This document shows, piece after piece, positions 18,499 through 28,900 of a stretch of 64,000 nucleotides of DNA. Position 1 is the stretch's first letter. Each line of letters begins with the position of its first letter. The DNA lies in the NCBI RefSeq assembly GCF_004000825.1, contig NZ_BILZ01000011.1:1-64000 (forward strand). Direction: 5' to 3'. This stretch comes from Paenibacillus kobensis NBRC 15729. Lineage in GTDB: Bacteria > Bacillota > Bacilli > Paenibacillales > Paenibacillaceae. The notes beneath the pieces are model-generated. The model saw only the letters and a list, made by a program, of their open reading frames with translations, did no database searches and was not told the origin of the DNA. The position numbers were made by a program, and so were the translations under genes.

Positions 18499-19968
18499 AT
18501 GTCATTAAAACAAAAGGGAGCAGCTGCGTCGAAATGGACTTCATTATCGACAATCGTCGTAACGTTGATCCAATTTGGGCAGTTAGCTATACTGTCTCGA
18601 TTGCTGCAGCCATCCGATTATGGATTAATGGGTATGATCACTGTTGTGGTAGGGTTTGCACAAATCTACAGCGATGTTGGCATATCCAATGCGATTATTT
18701 ATCGCCAGCATATTAGTAAGCAACAATTGTCTAGTCTTTATTATCTTAATGTCCTTTCAGGAGTATTTGTATTTATTCTCGTGATAGGCATATCTCCATT
18801 AATCGCGATGTTCTATAATGAGCCAAGACTATTGATACCGTTGTGCGTTATTTCACTGATGTTCGTAATAATCCCAATTGGTCAGCAATATCAAGTACTG
18901 AGCCAAAAAGAGCTTAGGTTTAATCAGTTAGCGAAATTCGATATGCTGTCTTATACTTTGGGTTTAATTGTTGCAATAACTTCAGCATGGTTGAATGCTG
19001 GTGTTATGTCGCTTGTACTTGGTCAACTTACGACATCTACTGTAAAGACGGTTTGCCTTGTTCTCGTGGGCATGCGATTATGGAGGCCCGGATTCCATTT
19101 CAAGTTTCATGAAGTTCGTGAATTTATTGCTTTCGGGGCATACCAGATGGGCGAGAAGACGATTCATTTTTTTAGTACGAATGTGGATTATATCATAATT
19201 GGAAAATTTTTTGGTGCGCAAGTGCTGGGCTATTATACCTTCGCTTATCAAATTGCAACCATCCCGGTTATGAAGATCAATCCGATGGTAACACAAGTAT
19301 CACTGCCGATTTTTGCTCGAATTCAGAATGAGAAGAAGCGGTTGAGAGAAGGGTATCTTACCATCATTCGATACTTAAACATGATCAATTACCCGCTTTA
19401 TGTGGGGCTAATTGTAACAGCGCCATTACTTATACCTCTGGTCTTCGGTGATAAATGGCAAGGCGGGATACTATTTCTTCAGATCTTATCTGGTATGGGG
19501 CTTATTCGATCAACAATTCAACCGAATACCTCACTATTAATCTCGATTGGGCGTGCGGATTTGAGTTTCAAATGGACGATATTATCGATGTCGATATTGC
19601 TTCCTTCAATTGCAGTAGGCGCCTACTTGAACGAAGCGACAGGTATCGCATTGGGATATGTTGTAGCACAGTTCATTTTGACATACTTCAACTATCGGAT
19701 GCTTAAGCGAGTTCTAAGTGTAAATTGGCTGGAGTATGGTTGGGCGCTGGTGCAGCCGCTTTTATACTGTTCTGGTGTAGCGGCTTATGCATGGTTAATA
19801 CATTGGATTAGTGACGACACATCATATTTAAATTTAGGACTTACAATCGGAGGCGCAGTTGTCATCTATGTAGTATTAACATGGTTGTTCAATAAAAGAT
19901 TAGTGAGGGAGCTATTGCAGTTGGTGTTCAAAAGACAACAACTGGCAACTGCTAAACTATCCTCCTAA
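18499..19968 (+). CDS. polysaccharide flippase, MOP family (Wzx/TuaB-like)
   Basis: 489 residues with about twelve or more membrane segments. The N-terminal S-K-W-T-S and central S-R-L-L-Q-P-S-D-Y-G-L-M-G-M are typical of Wzx/TuaB lipopolysaccharide biosynthesis proteins. It would flip undecaprenyl-linked repeat units to the outer face for polymerisation. It starts 2 nt after the previous stop. It is the last gene of the AT-rich block; base composition changes back at rfbA. Confidence 0.88.
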   Translation: MSLKQKGAAASKWTSLSTIVVTLIQFGQLAILSRLLQPSDYGLMGMITVVVGFAQIYSDVGISNAIIYRQHISKQQLSSLYYLNVLSGVFVFILVIGISPLIAMFYNEPRLLIPLCVISLMFVIIPIGQQYQVLSQKELRFNQLAKFDMLSYTLGLIVAITSAWLNAGVMSLVLGQLTTSTVKTVCLVLVGMRLWRPGFHFKFHEVREFIAFGAYQMGEKTIHFFSTNVDYIIIGKFFGAQVLGYYTFAYQIATIPVMKINPMVTQVSLPIFARIQNEKKRLREGYLTIIRYLNMINYPLYVGLIVTAPLLIPLVFGDKWQGGILFLQILSGMGLIRSTIQPNTSLLISIGRADLSFKWTILSMSILLPSIAVGAYLNEATGIALGYVVAQFILTYFNYRMLKRVLSVNWLEYGWALVQPLLYCSGVAAYAWLIHWISDDTSYLNLGLTIGGAVVIYVVLTWLFNKRLVRELLQLVFKRQQLATAKLSS

Positions 19969-20011
19969 TTTTTTTAATTACAAATAAATATATAACAGGG
20001 AGTGTTGAGAA

Positions 20012-20764
20012 ATGAAAGGTATTATTCTTGCAGGCGGTACGGGTTCCCGGCTTTATCCATTGACGAAGGTGACGAATAAGCACTTGCTTCCGGTTGGTCC
20101 TTATCCGATGATTTATCATTCGATTCACAAATTGAAAGAAGCTGGAATCGACGACATCCTCATTGTCACGGGACGTGACCATATGGGCGATGTCGTTAAT
20201 TTATTAGGCAGCGGTTATGAGTTCGGTGTTTCCTTCTCGTACAAAGTACAGGATCAAGCTGGGGGGATTGCTCAAGCACTGGGCTTGGCGCGCAGCTTCG
20301 TTCAAGATGAGCCGATTGCGGTTATCTTAGGGGACAATATTTTCTCCGATGATATCTCTGAGTATGTAGACAATTTCAAACGTCAGGGTTCTGGCGCCAA
20401 AATATTGCTCAAAGAAGTTCATGATCCGGAGCGTTACGGTGTGGCGGAGTTGGATGGCAGCCGGATTCGTTCGATTGAAGAGAAGCCGAAGCAGCCGAAG
20501 AGCAATTATGCTGTGACGGGTATTTATATGTATGACTCGCAAGTATTCGATATTATCAAAACGTTGAAACCGTCCGGCCGGGGCGAACTCGAGATTACGG
20601 ACGTGAACAACGCCTATATCGAACGTGGTCTGCTATCCTATGATGTATTGAATGGTTGGTGGACGGACGCAGGAACGCATGAATCATGGAACAAAGCGAA
20701 CGAGCTGCTCCGTAACGAGAAGTTCGATCTCAACTTCGGGCGTCAACCTGTAGCGGCCAAGTAA
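20012..20764 (+). CDS. rfbA: glucose-1-phosphate thymidylyltransferase (short form)
   Basis: 250 residues, the short RmlA form common in Firmicutes. It shows [23 protein letters not shown] and E-E-K-P. It makes dTDP-glucose, the first step to dTDP-L-rhamnose. CAGGGAGTG precedes the ATG. The order rfbA-rfbC-rfbB-rfbD follows with small gaps or an overlap, so the four form one expression unit. Confidence 0.93.
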   Translation: MKGIILAGGTGSRLYPLTKVTNKHLLPVGPYPMIYHSIHKLKEAGIDDILIVTGRDHMGDVVNLLGSGYEFGVSFSYKVQDQAGGIAQALGLARSFVQDEPIAVILGDNIFSDDISEYVDNFKRQGSGAKILLKEVHDPERYGVAELDGSRIRSIEEKPKQPKSNYAVTGIYMYDSQVFDIIKTLKPSGRGELEITDVNNAYIERGLLSYDVLNGWWTDAGTHESWNKANELLRNEKFDLNFGRQPVAAK

Positions 20765-20780
20765 GGAGAAGAGAAGACGG

Positions 20781-21326
20781 ATGAAAATTATAGAGACGGT
20801 ATTGGACGGAGTCCTGGTGATTGAGACCGATGTATTCGGCGATCACCGGGGCTTTTTTACGGAGAGCTACAATGAGGAGAAGTTTCGCGCAGCCGGCATA
20901 GAGCACAACTTTATTCAAGATAATCATTCCTTGTCGACTGAAGCGGGAACGGTTAGAGGGCTGCACTTTCAGCTCGAGCCCAAGGCACAGACGAAACTCG
21001 TTCGTGTTGTTGCCGGGGCGATCTACGACGTAGCAGTCGATCTTCGCGGCGGTTCACCAACCTATGGGCAGTGGGTGGGCGTTATTCTGAGCGAGTCGAA
21101 TAAACGCCAGTTGCTCGTACCACGCGGATTTGCACATGGGTTCTGCACGTTAACCCCTAATACACAGGTGTTGTATAAGGTGGACGAATATTATTCCAAG
21201 GATCATGATCGCGGGATTCTGTGGAACGATCCGGATATCGGCATCGAATGGCCGACCGATCGCGTCGTATTGTCGGATAAAGATAAGCTTCACCCTGGCA
21301 TTCGTGAAGCCAACATCCAATTCTAG
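20781..21326 (+). CDS. rfbC: dTDP-4-dehydrorhamnose 3,5-epimerase
   Basis: 181 residues, the family norm. The cupin-fold signature is seen: D-H-R-G-F-F-T-E-S-Y, N-H-S-L-S, R-G-L-H-F-Q with the catalytic His, and V-P-R-G-F-A-H-G-F. It catalyses the third step of dTDP-L-rhamnose synthesis. It is 16 nt after rfbA. Confidence 0.95.
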   Translation: MKIIETVLDGVLVIETDVFGDHRGFFTESYNEEKFRAAGIEHNFIQDNHSLSTEAGTVRGLHFQLEPKAQTKLVRVVAGAIYDVAVDLRGGSPTYGQWVGVILSESNKRQLLVPRGFAHGFCTLTPNTQVLYKVDEYYSKDHDRGILWNDPDIGIEWPTDRVVLSDKDKLHPGIREANIQF

Positions 21327-21346
21327 AACTAAGGGAGCTGTAAGAC

Positions 21347-22366
21347 ATGAATCTATTGGTGACAGGCGGCGCCGGGTTTATCGGAAGTAATTTCGTACGT
21401 TACATGCTGGAGAAACATTCGGAATATAACGTAGTGAATCTTGATCTTCTTACCTATGCCGGCAACTTAGAGAATCTGAAGGATGTCGAGAACAATCCGA
21501 GGTATCAATTTGTGAAAGGCGACATTGCGGACGCTGCGATGGTCCATCGCCTATTGGATGAGCATAAGATCGATGTGCTGGTTAACTTTGCTGCCGAATC
21601 GCATGTTGACCGGAGCATTACGGACCCAGGCGTATTCGTGAGAACGAACGTCATCGGCACACAAGTGTTATTGGATGCCGCACGAGCGAAAGGCATTCAG
21701 AAATATGTTCAGATCTCGACGGACGAAGTGTACGGCTCGTTGGGAGAAACAGGTTACTTTACGGAAGAAACGCCTATTGCTCCGAACAGCCCGTACTCCG
21801 CGAGCAAGGCAGGAGCTGACTTGCTCGTTAAGGCTTATCACGAAACGTATGGCATGAATGTGAATATAACGCGCTGCTCGAATAACTATGGTCCGTACCA
21901 TTTTCCAGAGAAGCTTATTCCGCTTATGATTACGAACGCATTAGAGGGTCAGACGCTGCCGGTATATGGCGACGGCTTGAACGTGCGGGATTGGCTGCAT
22001 GTGCAAGATCATGCCGCTGCGATCGATCTCGTCATTCATAAGGGAGAGCCAGGTGAAGTGTATAACATCGGCGGACACAATGAACGCACGAATATCCAGA
22101 TCGTCGAGCTGATCCTGGAGAAGCTCGGTAAGTCCAAGGAACTTATTCGATTCGTTACGGACCGGCTTGGTCATGACCGGAGATATGCGATTGACCCGAC
22201 GAAACTGTCTGAGAAGCTAGGGTGGAAGCCAGATTACACGTTCGAGACCGGTATTATGGAGACGATCGAATGGTACCTGGCCAACGAAGAATGGTGGCGC
22301 CGCATCAAGTCTGGCGATTACATGAACTATTACAGCAAGCAATACGGCGAGGCGTTATATGGCTAA
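21347..22366 (+). CDS. rfbB: dTDP-glucose 4,6-dehydratase
   Basis: 339 residues. It is an extended SDR enzyme with G-G-A-G-F-I-G-S-N near the N-terminus, S-T-D-E-V-Y-G, and the Y-S-A-S-K active-site tyrosine and lysine. It converts dTDP-glucose to dTDP-4-keto-6-deoxyglucose. A G-rich site precedes the ATG, and the stop overlaps the rfbD start by 8 nt. Confidence 0.96.
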   Translation: MNLLVTGGAGFIGSNFVRYMLEKHSEYNVVNLDLLTYAGNLENLKDVENNPRYQFVKGDIADAAMVHRLLDEHKIDVLVNFAAESHVDRSITDPGVFVRTNVIGTQVLLDAARAKGIQKYVQISTDEVYGSLGETGYFTEETPIAPNSPYSASKAGADLLVKAYHETYGMNVNITRCSNNYGPYHFPEKLIPLMITNALEGQTLPVYGDGLNVRDWLHVQDHAAAIDLVIHKGEPGEVYNIGGHNERTNIQIVELILEKLGKSKELIRFVTDRLGHDRRYAIDPTKLSEKLGWKPDYTFETGIMETIEWYLANEEWWRRIKSGDYMNYYSKQYGEALYG

Positions 22367-23213
22367 TGAGCGAATTCTAATCACTGGCGCGAAAGGCCAG
22401 CTGGGTGTTGATCTTGTTGAGCGATTCCACGGCTGTGAAGTATTTGGCTATGGCAGAGATGAGCTCGACATTACGAATCCTCGTCAAGTGCAAGAGGTTG
22501 TGCGGGCTGTAAAGCCGGATGTCATTATTCATGCTGGTGCTTATACCAAGGTGGACCAGGCAGAAGCTGAGCCGGATCTGGCTTATCTGAACAATGGCTA
22601 CGGTACGGCGAATATAGCGTCGGCTGCACAATCGGTCGGGGCGAAGCTCGTCTATGTGAGTACGGATTATGTATTTAACGGGGAAGGGACGCGTCCATAC
22701 GATGAGTTCACCCCAATTGCCCCTATTAATGTGTATGGCCGCTCGAAGTGGATGGGAGAGCGGTTTGTAGAATCGCTGCATACAAGGTTCTTTATTGTTC
22801 GAACGTCCTGGGTATACGGTTTGCACGGCGCTAACTTTGTGAAGACGATGTTGAAGCTAGGTCAAGAGAAGGGGCAAGTTTCTGTCGTCCATGATCAAGT
22901 CGGCTGTCCGACGTATACGAAAGATCTTGCCTCTTGTATTGCAGCCTTAATAGAGACGGAACAGTTCGGAACATATCATGTCTCGAATTCGGGTAGCTGC
23001 TCCTGGTATGAGTTCGCGTCTGCTATATTCCGTCTTGCTAATATGGAAGTAGAGTTGACCCCCGTCACATCCGATCAGTTCGTTCGTCCGGCGCAACGTC
23101 CAGCTTATTCGGTATTCGATCATATGTCGCTGCGGCTTGGCGGTTTCCCCGCGATGCGTCATTGGGAAGTCGCGTTGGAACAATTCGTGAATGAGCTTAA
23201 GATTGGAGTGTAG
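22359..23213 (+). CDS. rfbD: dTDP-4-dehydrorhamnose reductase
   Basis: 284 residues. The NAD(P)-binding motif G-A-K-G-Q-L-G, then V-S-T-D-Y-V-F and V-Y-G-R-S-K with the catalytic Tyr and Lys, identify the family. It is the final reduction to dTDP-L-rhamnose. The start overlaps rfbB. manC follows after 3 nt. Confidence 0.95.
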   Translation: MANERILITGAKGQLGVDLVERFHGCEVFGYGRDELDITNPRQVQEVVRAVKPDVIIHAGAYTKVDQAEAEPDLAYLNNGYGTANIASAAQSVGAKLVYVSTDYVFNGEGTRPYDEFTPIAPINVYGRSKWMGERFVESLHTRFFIVRTSWVYGLHGANFVKTMLKLGQEKGQVSVVHDQVGCPTYTKDLASCIAALIETEQFGTYHVSNSGSCSWYEFASAIFRLANMEVELTPVTSDQFVRPAQRPAYSVFDHMSLRLGGFPAMRHWEVALEQFVNELKIGV

Positions 23214-23216
23214 CGA

Positions 23217-24578
23217 ATGAAAATCGTATTGCTATCGGGTGGTTCCGGTAAGAGACTCTGGCCGTTGTCTAATGATATGAGGTCCAAACAGTTCCTTCCG
23301 CTGCTGCAGCATCCGAGCGGAGGGACCGAGTCGATGGTGCAGCGGGTATGGCGGCAGTTGAAGTCGGCTGGATTGTCCGCTAGCAGCTACATCGCAACAG
23401 GCAGAGCGCAGGTGGAATTGCTGCAGAGCCAGTTGGACAATGAAGCTTCTATTATCATAGAGCCGGAACGGCGGGACACGTTCCCTGCGATTGCATTAGC
23501 TGCAGTGTACCTATATTCCGTTGAAGGTGTATCGTTGGATGAGGTTGTAACGATTATGCCGGTCGATCCGTATGTCAGCGAAGATTTCTTCGAGCACGTG
23601 AAGCAACTGGAACCAGCATTGAGGCAGTCCGGTGCTCAGCTAGCACTAATGGGAGTTGTTCCCGACTCCCCGTCGGAAAGCTTTGGTTATATCGTGTCGT
23701 CCGAGGGGAATAGTGATTCAGTCCGGCGCGTGGAATGTTTTAAAGAAAAGCCCCGTAAGGAAGAAGCGGAAGCCTTGATTGCAAGAGGCGCGCTTTGGAA
23801 TTGCGGGGTTTTTGCGTTCCGGCTGGATACGATGATTAACCTGCTGATCGGCATGAACCTGCCGATTCAATATGAAGAAATGAGCAAGCAATACCGCAAT
23901 CTGCCGAAGAATAGCTTCGATTATGAAGTGGTAGAGAAGCTGGAGCATATTGTGGCCACTCGTTATACGGGACAATGGCGGGATCTCGGAACATGGCAGA
24001 CGTTAACGAGTGAGATGGTATCTCCGGTATACGGGAAGGGGGTTGTGACTGCTGACAGTAACAACACCCATCTGGTCAGTGAGCTTGAAATTCCAATAAC
24101 GGTCATCGGCTTGTCGAATGTCATTGTGGCTGCGAGTCCGGACGGTATTCTAGTGTCGGACAAATCGCAAAGCCCTCGAATCAAGGATTTGTCGGGCGAA
24201 TGGAATCAGCGTCCGATGTACGAGGAGCGTCGGTGGGGCCAGTATAAGGTCGTCGACTATATTCGGTATGATGACGGGCGAGAGGTGCTGACGAAGCGTA
24301 TCGCCATTACGGCAGGGCGTAATTTAAGCTACCAATATCATCTGAACCGCAGTGAAGTATGGACAGTTATTGGCGGCGAAGGTGAGATGGTGCTAGATGG
24401 ACGGTACCGCCGGATTGCTGCTGGTGACGTCATACAAGTGCCTGCAGGAATGAGGCACAGTATCCGGGCGATATCGGATCTGGAGATCATTGAAGTGCAA
24501 AGCGGCGGCGAATTGGTGGAAGAAGATATTGTTCGATTGTGCATGGATTGGTCTGAGATTATTAGTTACATCCATTAA
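23217..24578 (+). CDS. manC: mannose-1-phosphate guanylyltransferase with C-terminal cupin
   Basis: 453 residues. The N-terminal nucleotidyltransferase domain has L-S-G-G-S-G-K-R-L-W-P-L-S and K-Q-F-L. The C-terminal part (from about 340) carries the type-II phosphomannose isomerase cupin with R-W-G-Q-Y-K-V and Q-Y-H-L-N-R-S-E-V-W. The domain order is that of bifunctional ManC/AlgA enzymes. It makes GDP-mannose, which predicts mannose or a derivative such as fucose in the polysaccharide. The gene is 3 nt after rfbD. Confidence 0.92.
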   Translation: MKIVLLSGGSGKRLWPLSNDMRSKQFLPLLQHPSGGTESMVQRVWRQLKSAGLSASSYIATGRAQVELLQSQLDNEASIIIEPERRDTFPAIALAAVYLYSVEGVSLDEVVTIMPVDPYVSEDFFEHVKQLEPALRQSGAQLALMGVVPDSPSESFGYIVSSEGNSDSVRRVECFKEKPRKEEAEALIARGALWNCGVFAFRLDTMINLLIGMNLPIQYEEMSKQYRNLPKNSFDYEVVEKLEHIVATRYTGQWRDLGTWQTLTSEMVSPVYGKGVVTADSNNTHLVSELEIPITVIGLSNVIVAASPDGILVSDKSQSPRIKDLSGEWNQRPMYEERRWGQYKVVDYIRYDDGREVLTKRIAITAGRNLSYQYHLNRSEVWTVIGGEGEMVLDGRYRRIAAGDVIQVPAGMRHSIRAISDLEIIEVQSGGELVEEDIVRLCMDWSEIISYIH

Positions 24579-24602
24579 AGACAAAGCATAGGAGTGGGTT
24601 AG

Positions 24603-25940
24603 ATGAAACTGGCGGTTATCGGCACTGGTTATGTCGGTCTTGTGTCCGGCGTTTGCTTCGCGCATCTGGGGAATGAGGTCATTTGCGTTGATAAGGTGAA
24701 AGAGAAGATCGAAATGCTGGATAGAGGAGAAGTACCCATCTATGAGCCCGGTTTAAAAGAGCTGATCCACACGAATGTAGAAGCGGGCAGATTGCGATTT
24801 TCAACTAATCTTGCCGATGCCGTTCAAGAATCGGACATCATCATCCTTGCTGTAGGAACACCGTCGCTTCCTAACGGCGAAGCGAACCTTTCGTATATCA
24901 AGCAAGCTGCTGCGGAGATAGGTGCAGCTATCAATCAATACAAAGTTATTGTAACGAAGAGCACTGTACCTGTCGGTACGAATGAGAAAGTAGCCGCAAT
25001 CATCGCAGAGCATACGAATCAATTGTTCGATGTTGCCTCTGTGCCCGAGTTTCTGCGGGAAGGCTCAGCGATCCGGGATACATTGAACCCGGATCGAATT
25101 GTCATTGGAGCATCAAGTGAGAAGGCTCGGGAATGGCTTAGACAGCTCCATTCGGTGTTGACTGATAATATTCTCGTAACGGATATCCGTAGTGCTGAGA
25201 TGATCAAGTACGCCTCCAACGCATTCCTGGCCACCAAGATCTCGTTCATTAATGAAATTGCTAATATCTGCGAGAAGGTCGGCGCAGATGTTACGAAGGT
25301 AGCTGAAGGAATGGGACACGATAAGCGAATTGGCCGTTCGTTCTTGAAGGCGGGAATCGGGTATGGCGGCTCTTGTTTCCCTAAAGATACACAAGCGCTT
25401 ATTCAAATTGCAGGGCATGTTGATTATGAGTTCAAACTGCTGAAGTCTGTTGTAGAGGTTAACCAGGATCAAAGATTCAATGTCATTCGTAAGCTGGAAG
25501 CTATTTTGGATAGTCTTCAAGGAAAAACCATCGCGGTGTGGGGGCTGGCTTTTAAACCGGATACAGACGATATTCGTGATGCTCCAGCAGTTGAGATTAT
25601 CCAGACATTGCTTCAACGTGGTGCCAGTGTGAAAGCCTATGATCCGGTCGCGACTGCGAATTTTAGTCAACTTATAGCTCATCCGAAATTAGAATATTGT
25701 GAAAGCAAAGAGGATGCTGCTGCAGGCGCAGATGCACTCTGTCTACTGACAGAATGGAATGAATTTGCCGAAATCTCATTAGCGGAACTCGAGAGTCTGC
25801 TTCGAAAGCCTATTCTGATTGACGGCAGGAATGTATTTAGTGAAGAGGAGCTTTCACAGACATCCTTTATTTATTACTCAGTTGGACGCCCTAGCTTGAA
25901 TAATGGCATACGTGATGAGAGTCCTGTTTTGTTTTTTTAG
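24603..25940 (+). CDS. ugd: UDP-glucose 6-dehydrogenase
   Basis: 445 residues. It shows an N-terminal Rossmann motif G-T-G-Y-V-G-L-V-S-G and the catalytic cysteine in G-G-S-C-F-P-K-D-T. The C-terminal UDP-binding domain has W-G-L-A-F-K-P-D-T-D-D-I-R-D-A-P. It makes UDP-glucuronate from UDP-glucose (supplied by galU). This predicts an acidic polysaccharide, as in Paenibacillus exopolysaccharides that contain glucuronate. Confidence 0.95.
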   Translation: MKLAVIGTGYVGLVSGVCFAHLGNEVICVDKVKEKIEMLDRGEVPIYEPGLKELIHTNVEAGRLRFSTNLADAVQESDIIILAVGTPSLPNGEANLSYIKQAAAEIGAAINQYKVIVTKSTVPVGTNEKVAAIIAEHTNQLFDVASVPEFLREGSAIRDTLNPDRIVIGASSEKAREWLRQLHSVLTDNILVTDIRSAEMIKYASNAFLATKISFINEIANICEKVGADVTKVAEGMGHDKRIGRSFLKAGIGYGGSCFPKDTQALIQIAGHVDYEFKLLKSVVEVNQDQRFNVIRKLEAILDSLQGKTIAVWGLAFKPDTDDIRDAPAVEIIQTLLQRGASVKAYDPVATANFSQLIAHPKLEYCESKEDAAAGADALCLLTEWNEFAEISLAELESLLRKPILIDGRNVFSEEELSQTSFIYYSVGRPSLNNGIRDESPVLFF

Positions 25941-25962
25941 ACGGACTTAATAGGAGCAGATT

Positions 25963-28900
25963 ATGCGGAAATATTCTATATTTCTCTTAGTATTTATTCT
26001 CCTAAGCTCGATCGGAATTGTTACGAATGAATCACAGGCAGCTGAACCGGCACAACAACCAGCAAGCACAAAGGTGCTGTTGTTTACCAAGACGGAAGAA
26101 TTCAGGCATGATTCCATTCCTACTGCGATCGAGACGATTAAAGCGCTAGGAAAGTCCAACGGATTTGAAGTAGAAGCAACAGAGGATAGCAATGTGTTCA
26201 CGGATCAGCAATTATCGAAGTACAAGGCTGTTGTATTTTTGCTTACAACTGGCGATGTACTTAATGAATCGCAGCAAGCTGCCTTCGAACGTTACATTAA
26301 AGCCGGAAATGGTTACGTCGGTGTGCATGCGGCTGCCGACACAGAGTATGGCTGGAAGTGGTATGGCGGACTCGTCGGAGCATACTTGAAGAAGCATCCG
26401 GTTGATCAAAAGGCGACCGTCATCGTGGATGATCGGACACACCCGTCGACCTCTGCATTGCCTCTGCGTTGGGAAAGAACGGATGAATGGTATGACTACC
26501 AACTGAATCCTAGAGGAAATGTTCATGTTCTTGCTCGTGTGGATGAGGGGTCTTACAGCGGCGGGACGATGGGGGCCGATCACCCAATATCATGGTGCAG
26601 TCGATATTCAGGCGGGCGTTCTTGGTATACGGGGGGCGGGCATACTGCCGCATCGTTTACGGAGCCGTTATTTCAACAGCATCTGCTTGGCGGTATCGAA
26701 TATGCGGCAGGTCTGAAGTATGGGGATTGTGATGCTACGGTCGATCGTTCATTTGAGAAAGTAGTACTGGATAATAATACAACGGATCCTATTCAAATGT
26801 CTTTCACACCGGATGGCCGTCTCTTCTATATCGAACGGAATGGAGCCATCAAGTTATACAATCCCAAAAATTCAACAACGAAAATAGTAGGCAAGCTAAA
26901 CGTATCGGTCATTGGAGACGATGGCCTAATGAGTGGAATCGTCGATCCTCAATTCGAGCGTAATCATTGGTTCTATATTCTGTATTCTCCCGCTGGTGAG
27001 GAGAACATTTATCGAGTGTCTAGGTTCGTCATTAAGAACGATAAATTGGATAAGGGTTCTGAAAAAGTGATACTTCGTATCCCGATTCAAAGAACGGATT
27101 GCTGCCATGGCGGTGGAGGGATGGTATTCGATTCGAAGGGGAATTTGTATATCCCCATTGGAGACAATTCGAATCCATTCTTCTCGGACGGATATGCCCC
27201 GTTAGATGAAAGACCAGGTCAGACGGTGAAAGACTCCCAGCATACGGCGGCTAATTCATTCGAACTTCGCGGTAAAATATTGCGGATAAAACCAACGGAG
27301 GATGGTTCATATACCATTCCCGCTGGGAACTTGTTCCCGGCAGATGGAAAACAAGGTCGTCCGGAGATATACATTATGGGGGTTCGTAACCCATTCCGAA
27401 TATCAATTGATATGAAAAATGATCGTCTATACTTCGGTGATGTTGGTCCGGATGCAAATACTGATGATCCGAACCGCGGGCCGAAAGGTTACGATGAGTG
27501 GAATTATGCTGACTCGGCGGGCAACTATGGATGGCCGTATTGTATAGCCGACAATAAGGCCTATCGGGATTTTAATTTTGCAACGCGTTCATCCGGAGGT
27601 TTGTTCGATTGCAGTCATCCGGTTAACGATTCCCCGAATAATACGGGGGCAAGGGAATTGCCAGCGGCTAAACCAGCATGGATATGGTACCCCTATGGAA
27701 ATTCAACGGAATTCCCGCAATTGACGAACGGTACAGGAAGAACGGCAATGGCGGGACCTATATACCGTTTTAATCCAAAACAATCGGATAACAAGCTTCC
27801 TAGGTACTACAATAACAGCTTGTTCATGTACGATTTTTCACGCGGCTGGATTAAAGAAGTGAGGTTTGACGAGCAAGGGAAAATGGTATCGATCCTTCCT
27901 TTTCTATCTTCGATGAAGTTATCCAATCCTGTAGATATCCAGATTGGACCTGACGGTGCAATGTATGTGCTTGATTATGGCGCATACGGTACGCCTTCGG
28001 AGGGGAAAGCCCAACTTGTAAAAATTCGCTATACACTAGGAGTAAATGCTCCAGTCGCGGTCGCAAAGGCAAGTGTTATTTCAGGTAAGACGCCGCTAAC
28101 CGTAAAGTTCTCTAGTGAAGGGTCGTACGACCCGGATGGAGATAAGCTCACTTATATGTGGAGCTTTACCAAGGATAAGATCGTGAATTCCAAATCGCCG
28201 AATCCTACATTTACTTTTCGGAAGTCTGGAAACTATGTAGTGAAATTAAAGGTTTTTGATTCAACGGGCAGATACTCCATTGCGAGGATACCAATCACCG
28301 TAGGAAATACAGCGCCGTCAATAAGAGTTGAGGAACCTGTTGACGGAGGGTTCTTCGAGTGGGGTGAGCAAGTCGATTACCGTATAAAGGTGACAGATGC
28401 TGAGGATGGCAGTACGACCAATGGGCGTATTCCTTGTTCATCGGTCACAGTCGACGCAATGTTAGGCCACGATCAGCATACGCACACGACGAAAGAACAG
28501 ACGGGTTGTACAGGTCAATTCACTGCGCTTAACGGTCATTCCGAAGGGGATAACTTGTTCTACGTCGTTAATGTTAGTTACACGGATAAAGGAGCAGCTC
28601 AATCGACTGCATTAACAGCAACACGTCAGATTACGCTTCAACCGAAGCGGAAACAAGCCGAGCACTATACAAGCATGGAGGGCGCCCAATTAAGGGACGT
28701 GAACGGGATTAAGTATTTGGGCTTTATCGACCATGGAGATTGGATCTCTTATAGCCCTGTAAATTTGAAAAACATAAGCTCGATTCAGTATCGCGTGGCA
28801 TCTGCCGGTACTGGTGGATTCATCGAAGCTAGACTGGATGCCCAGGACGGCCCGCTTATTGCAAATGTTGCTGTACCTATAACAGGAGGGTGGCAAAACT

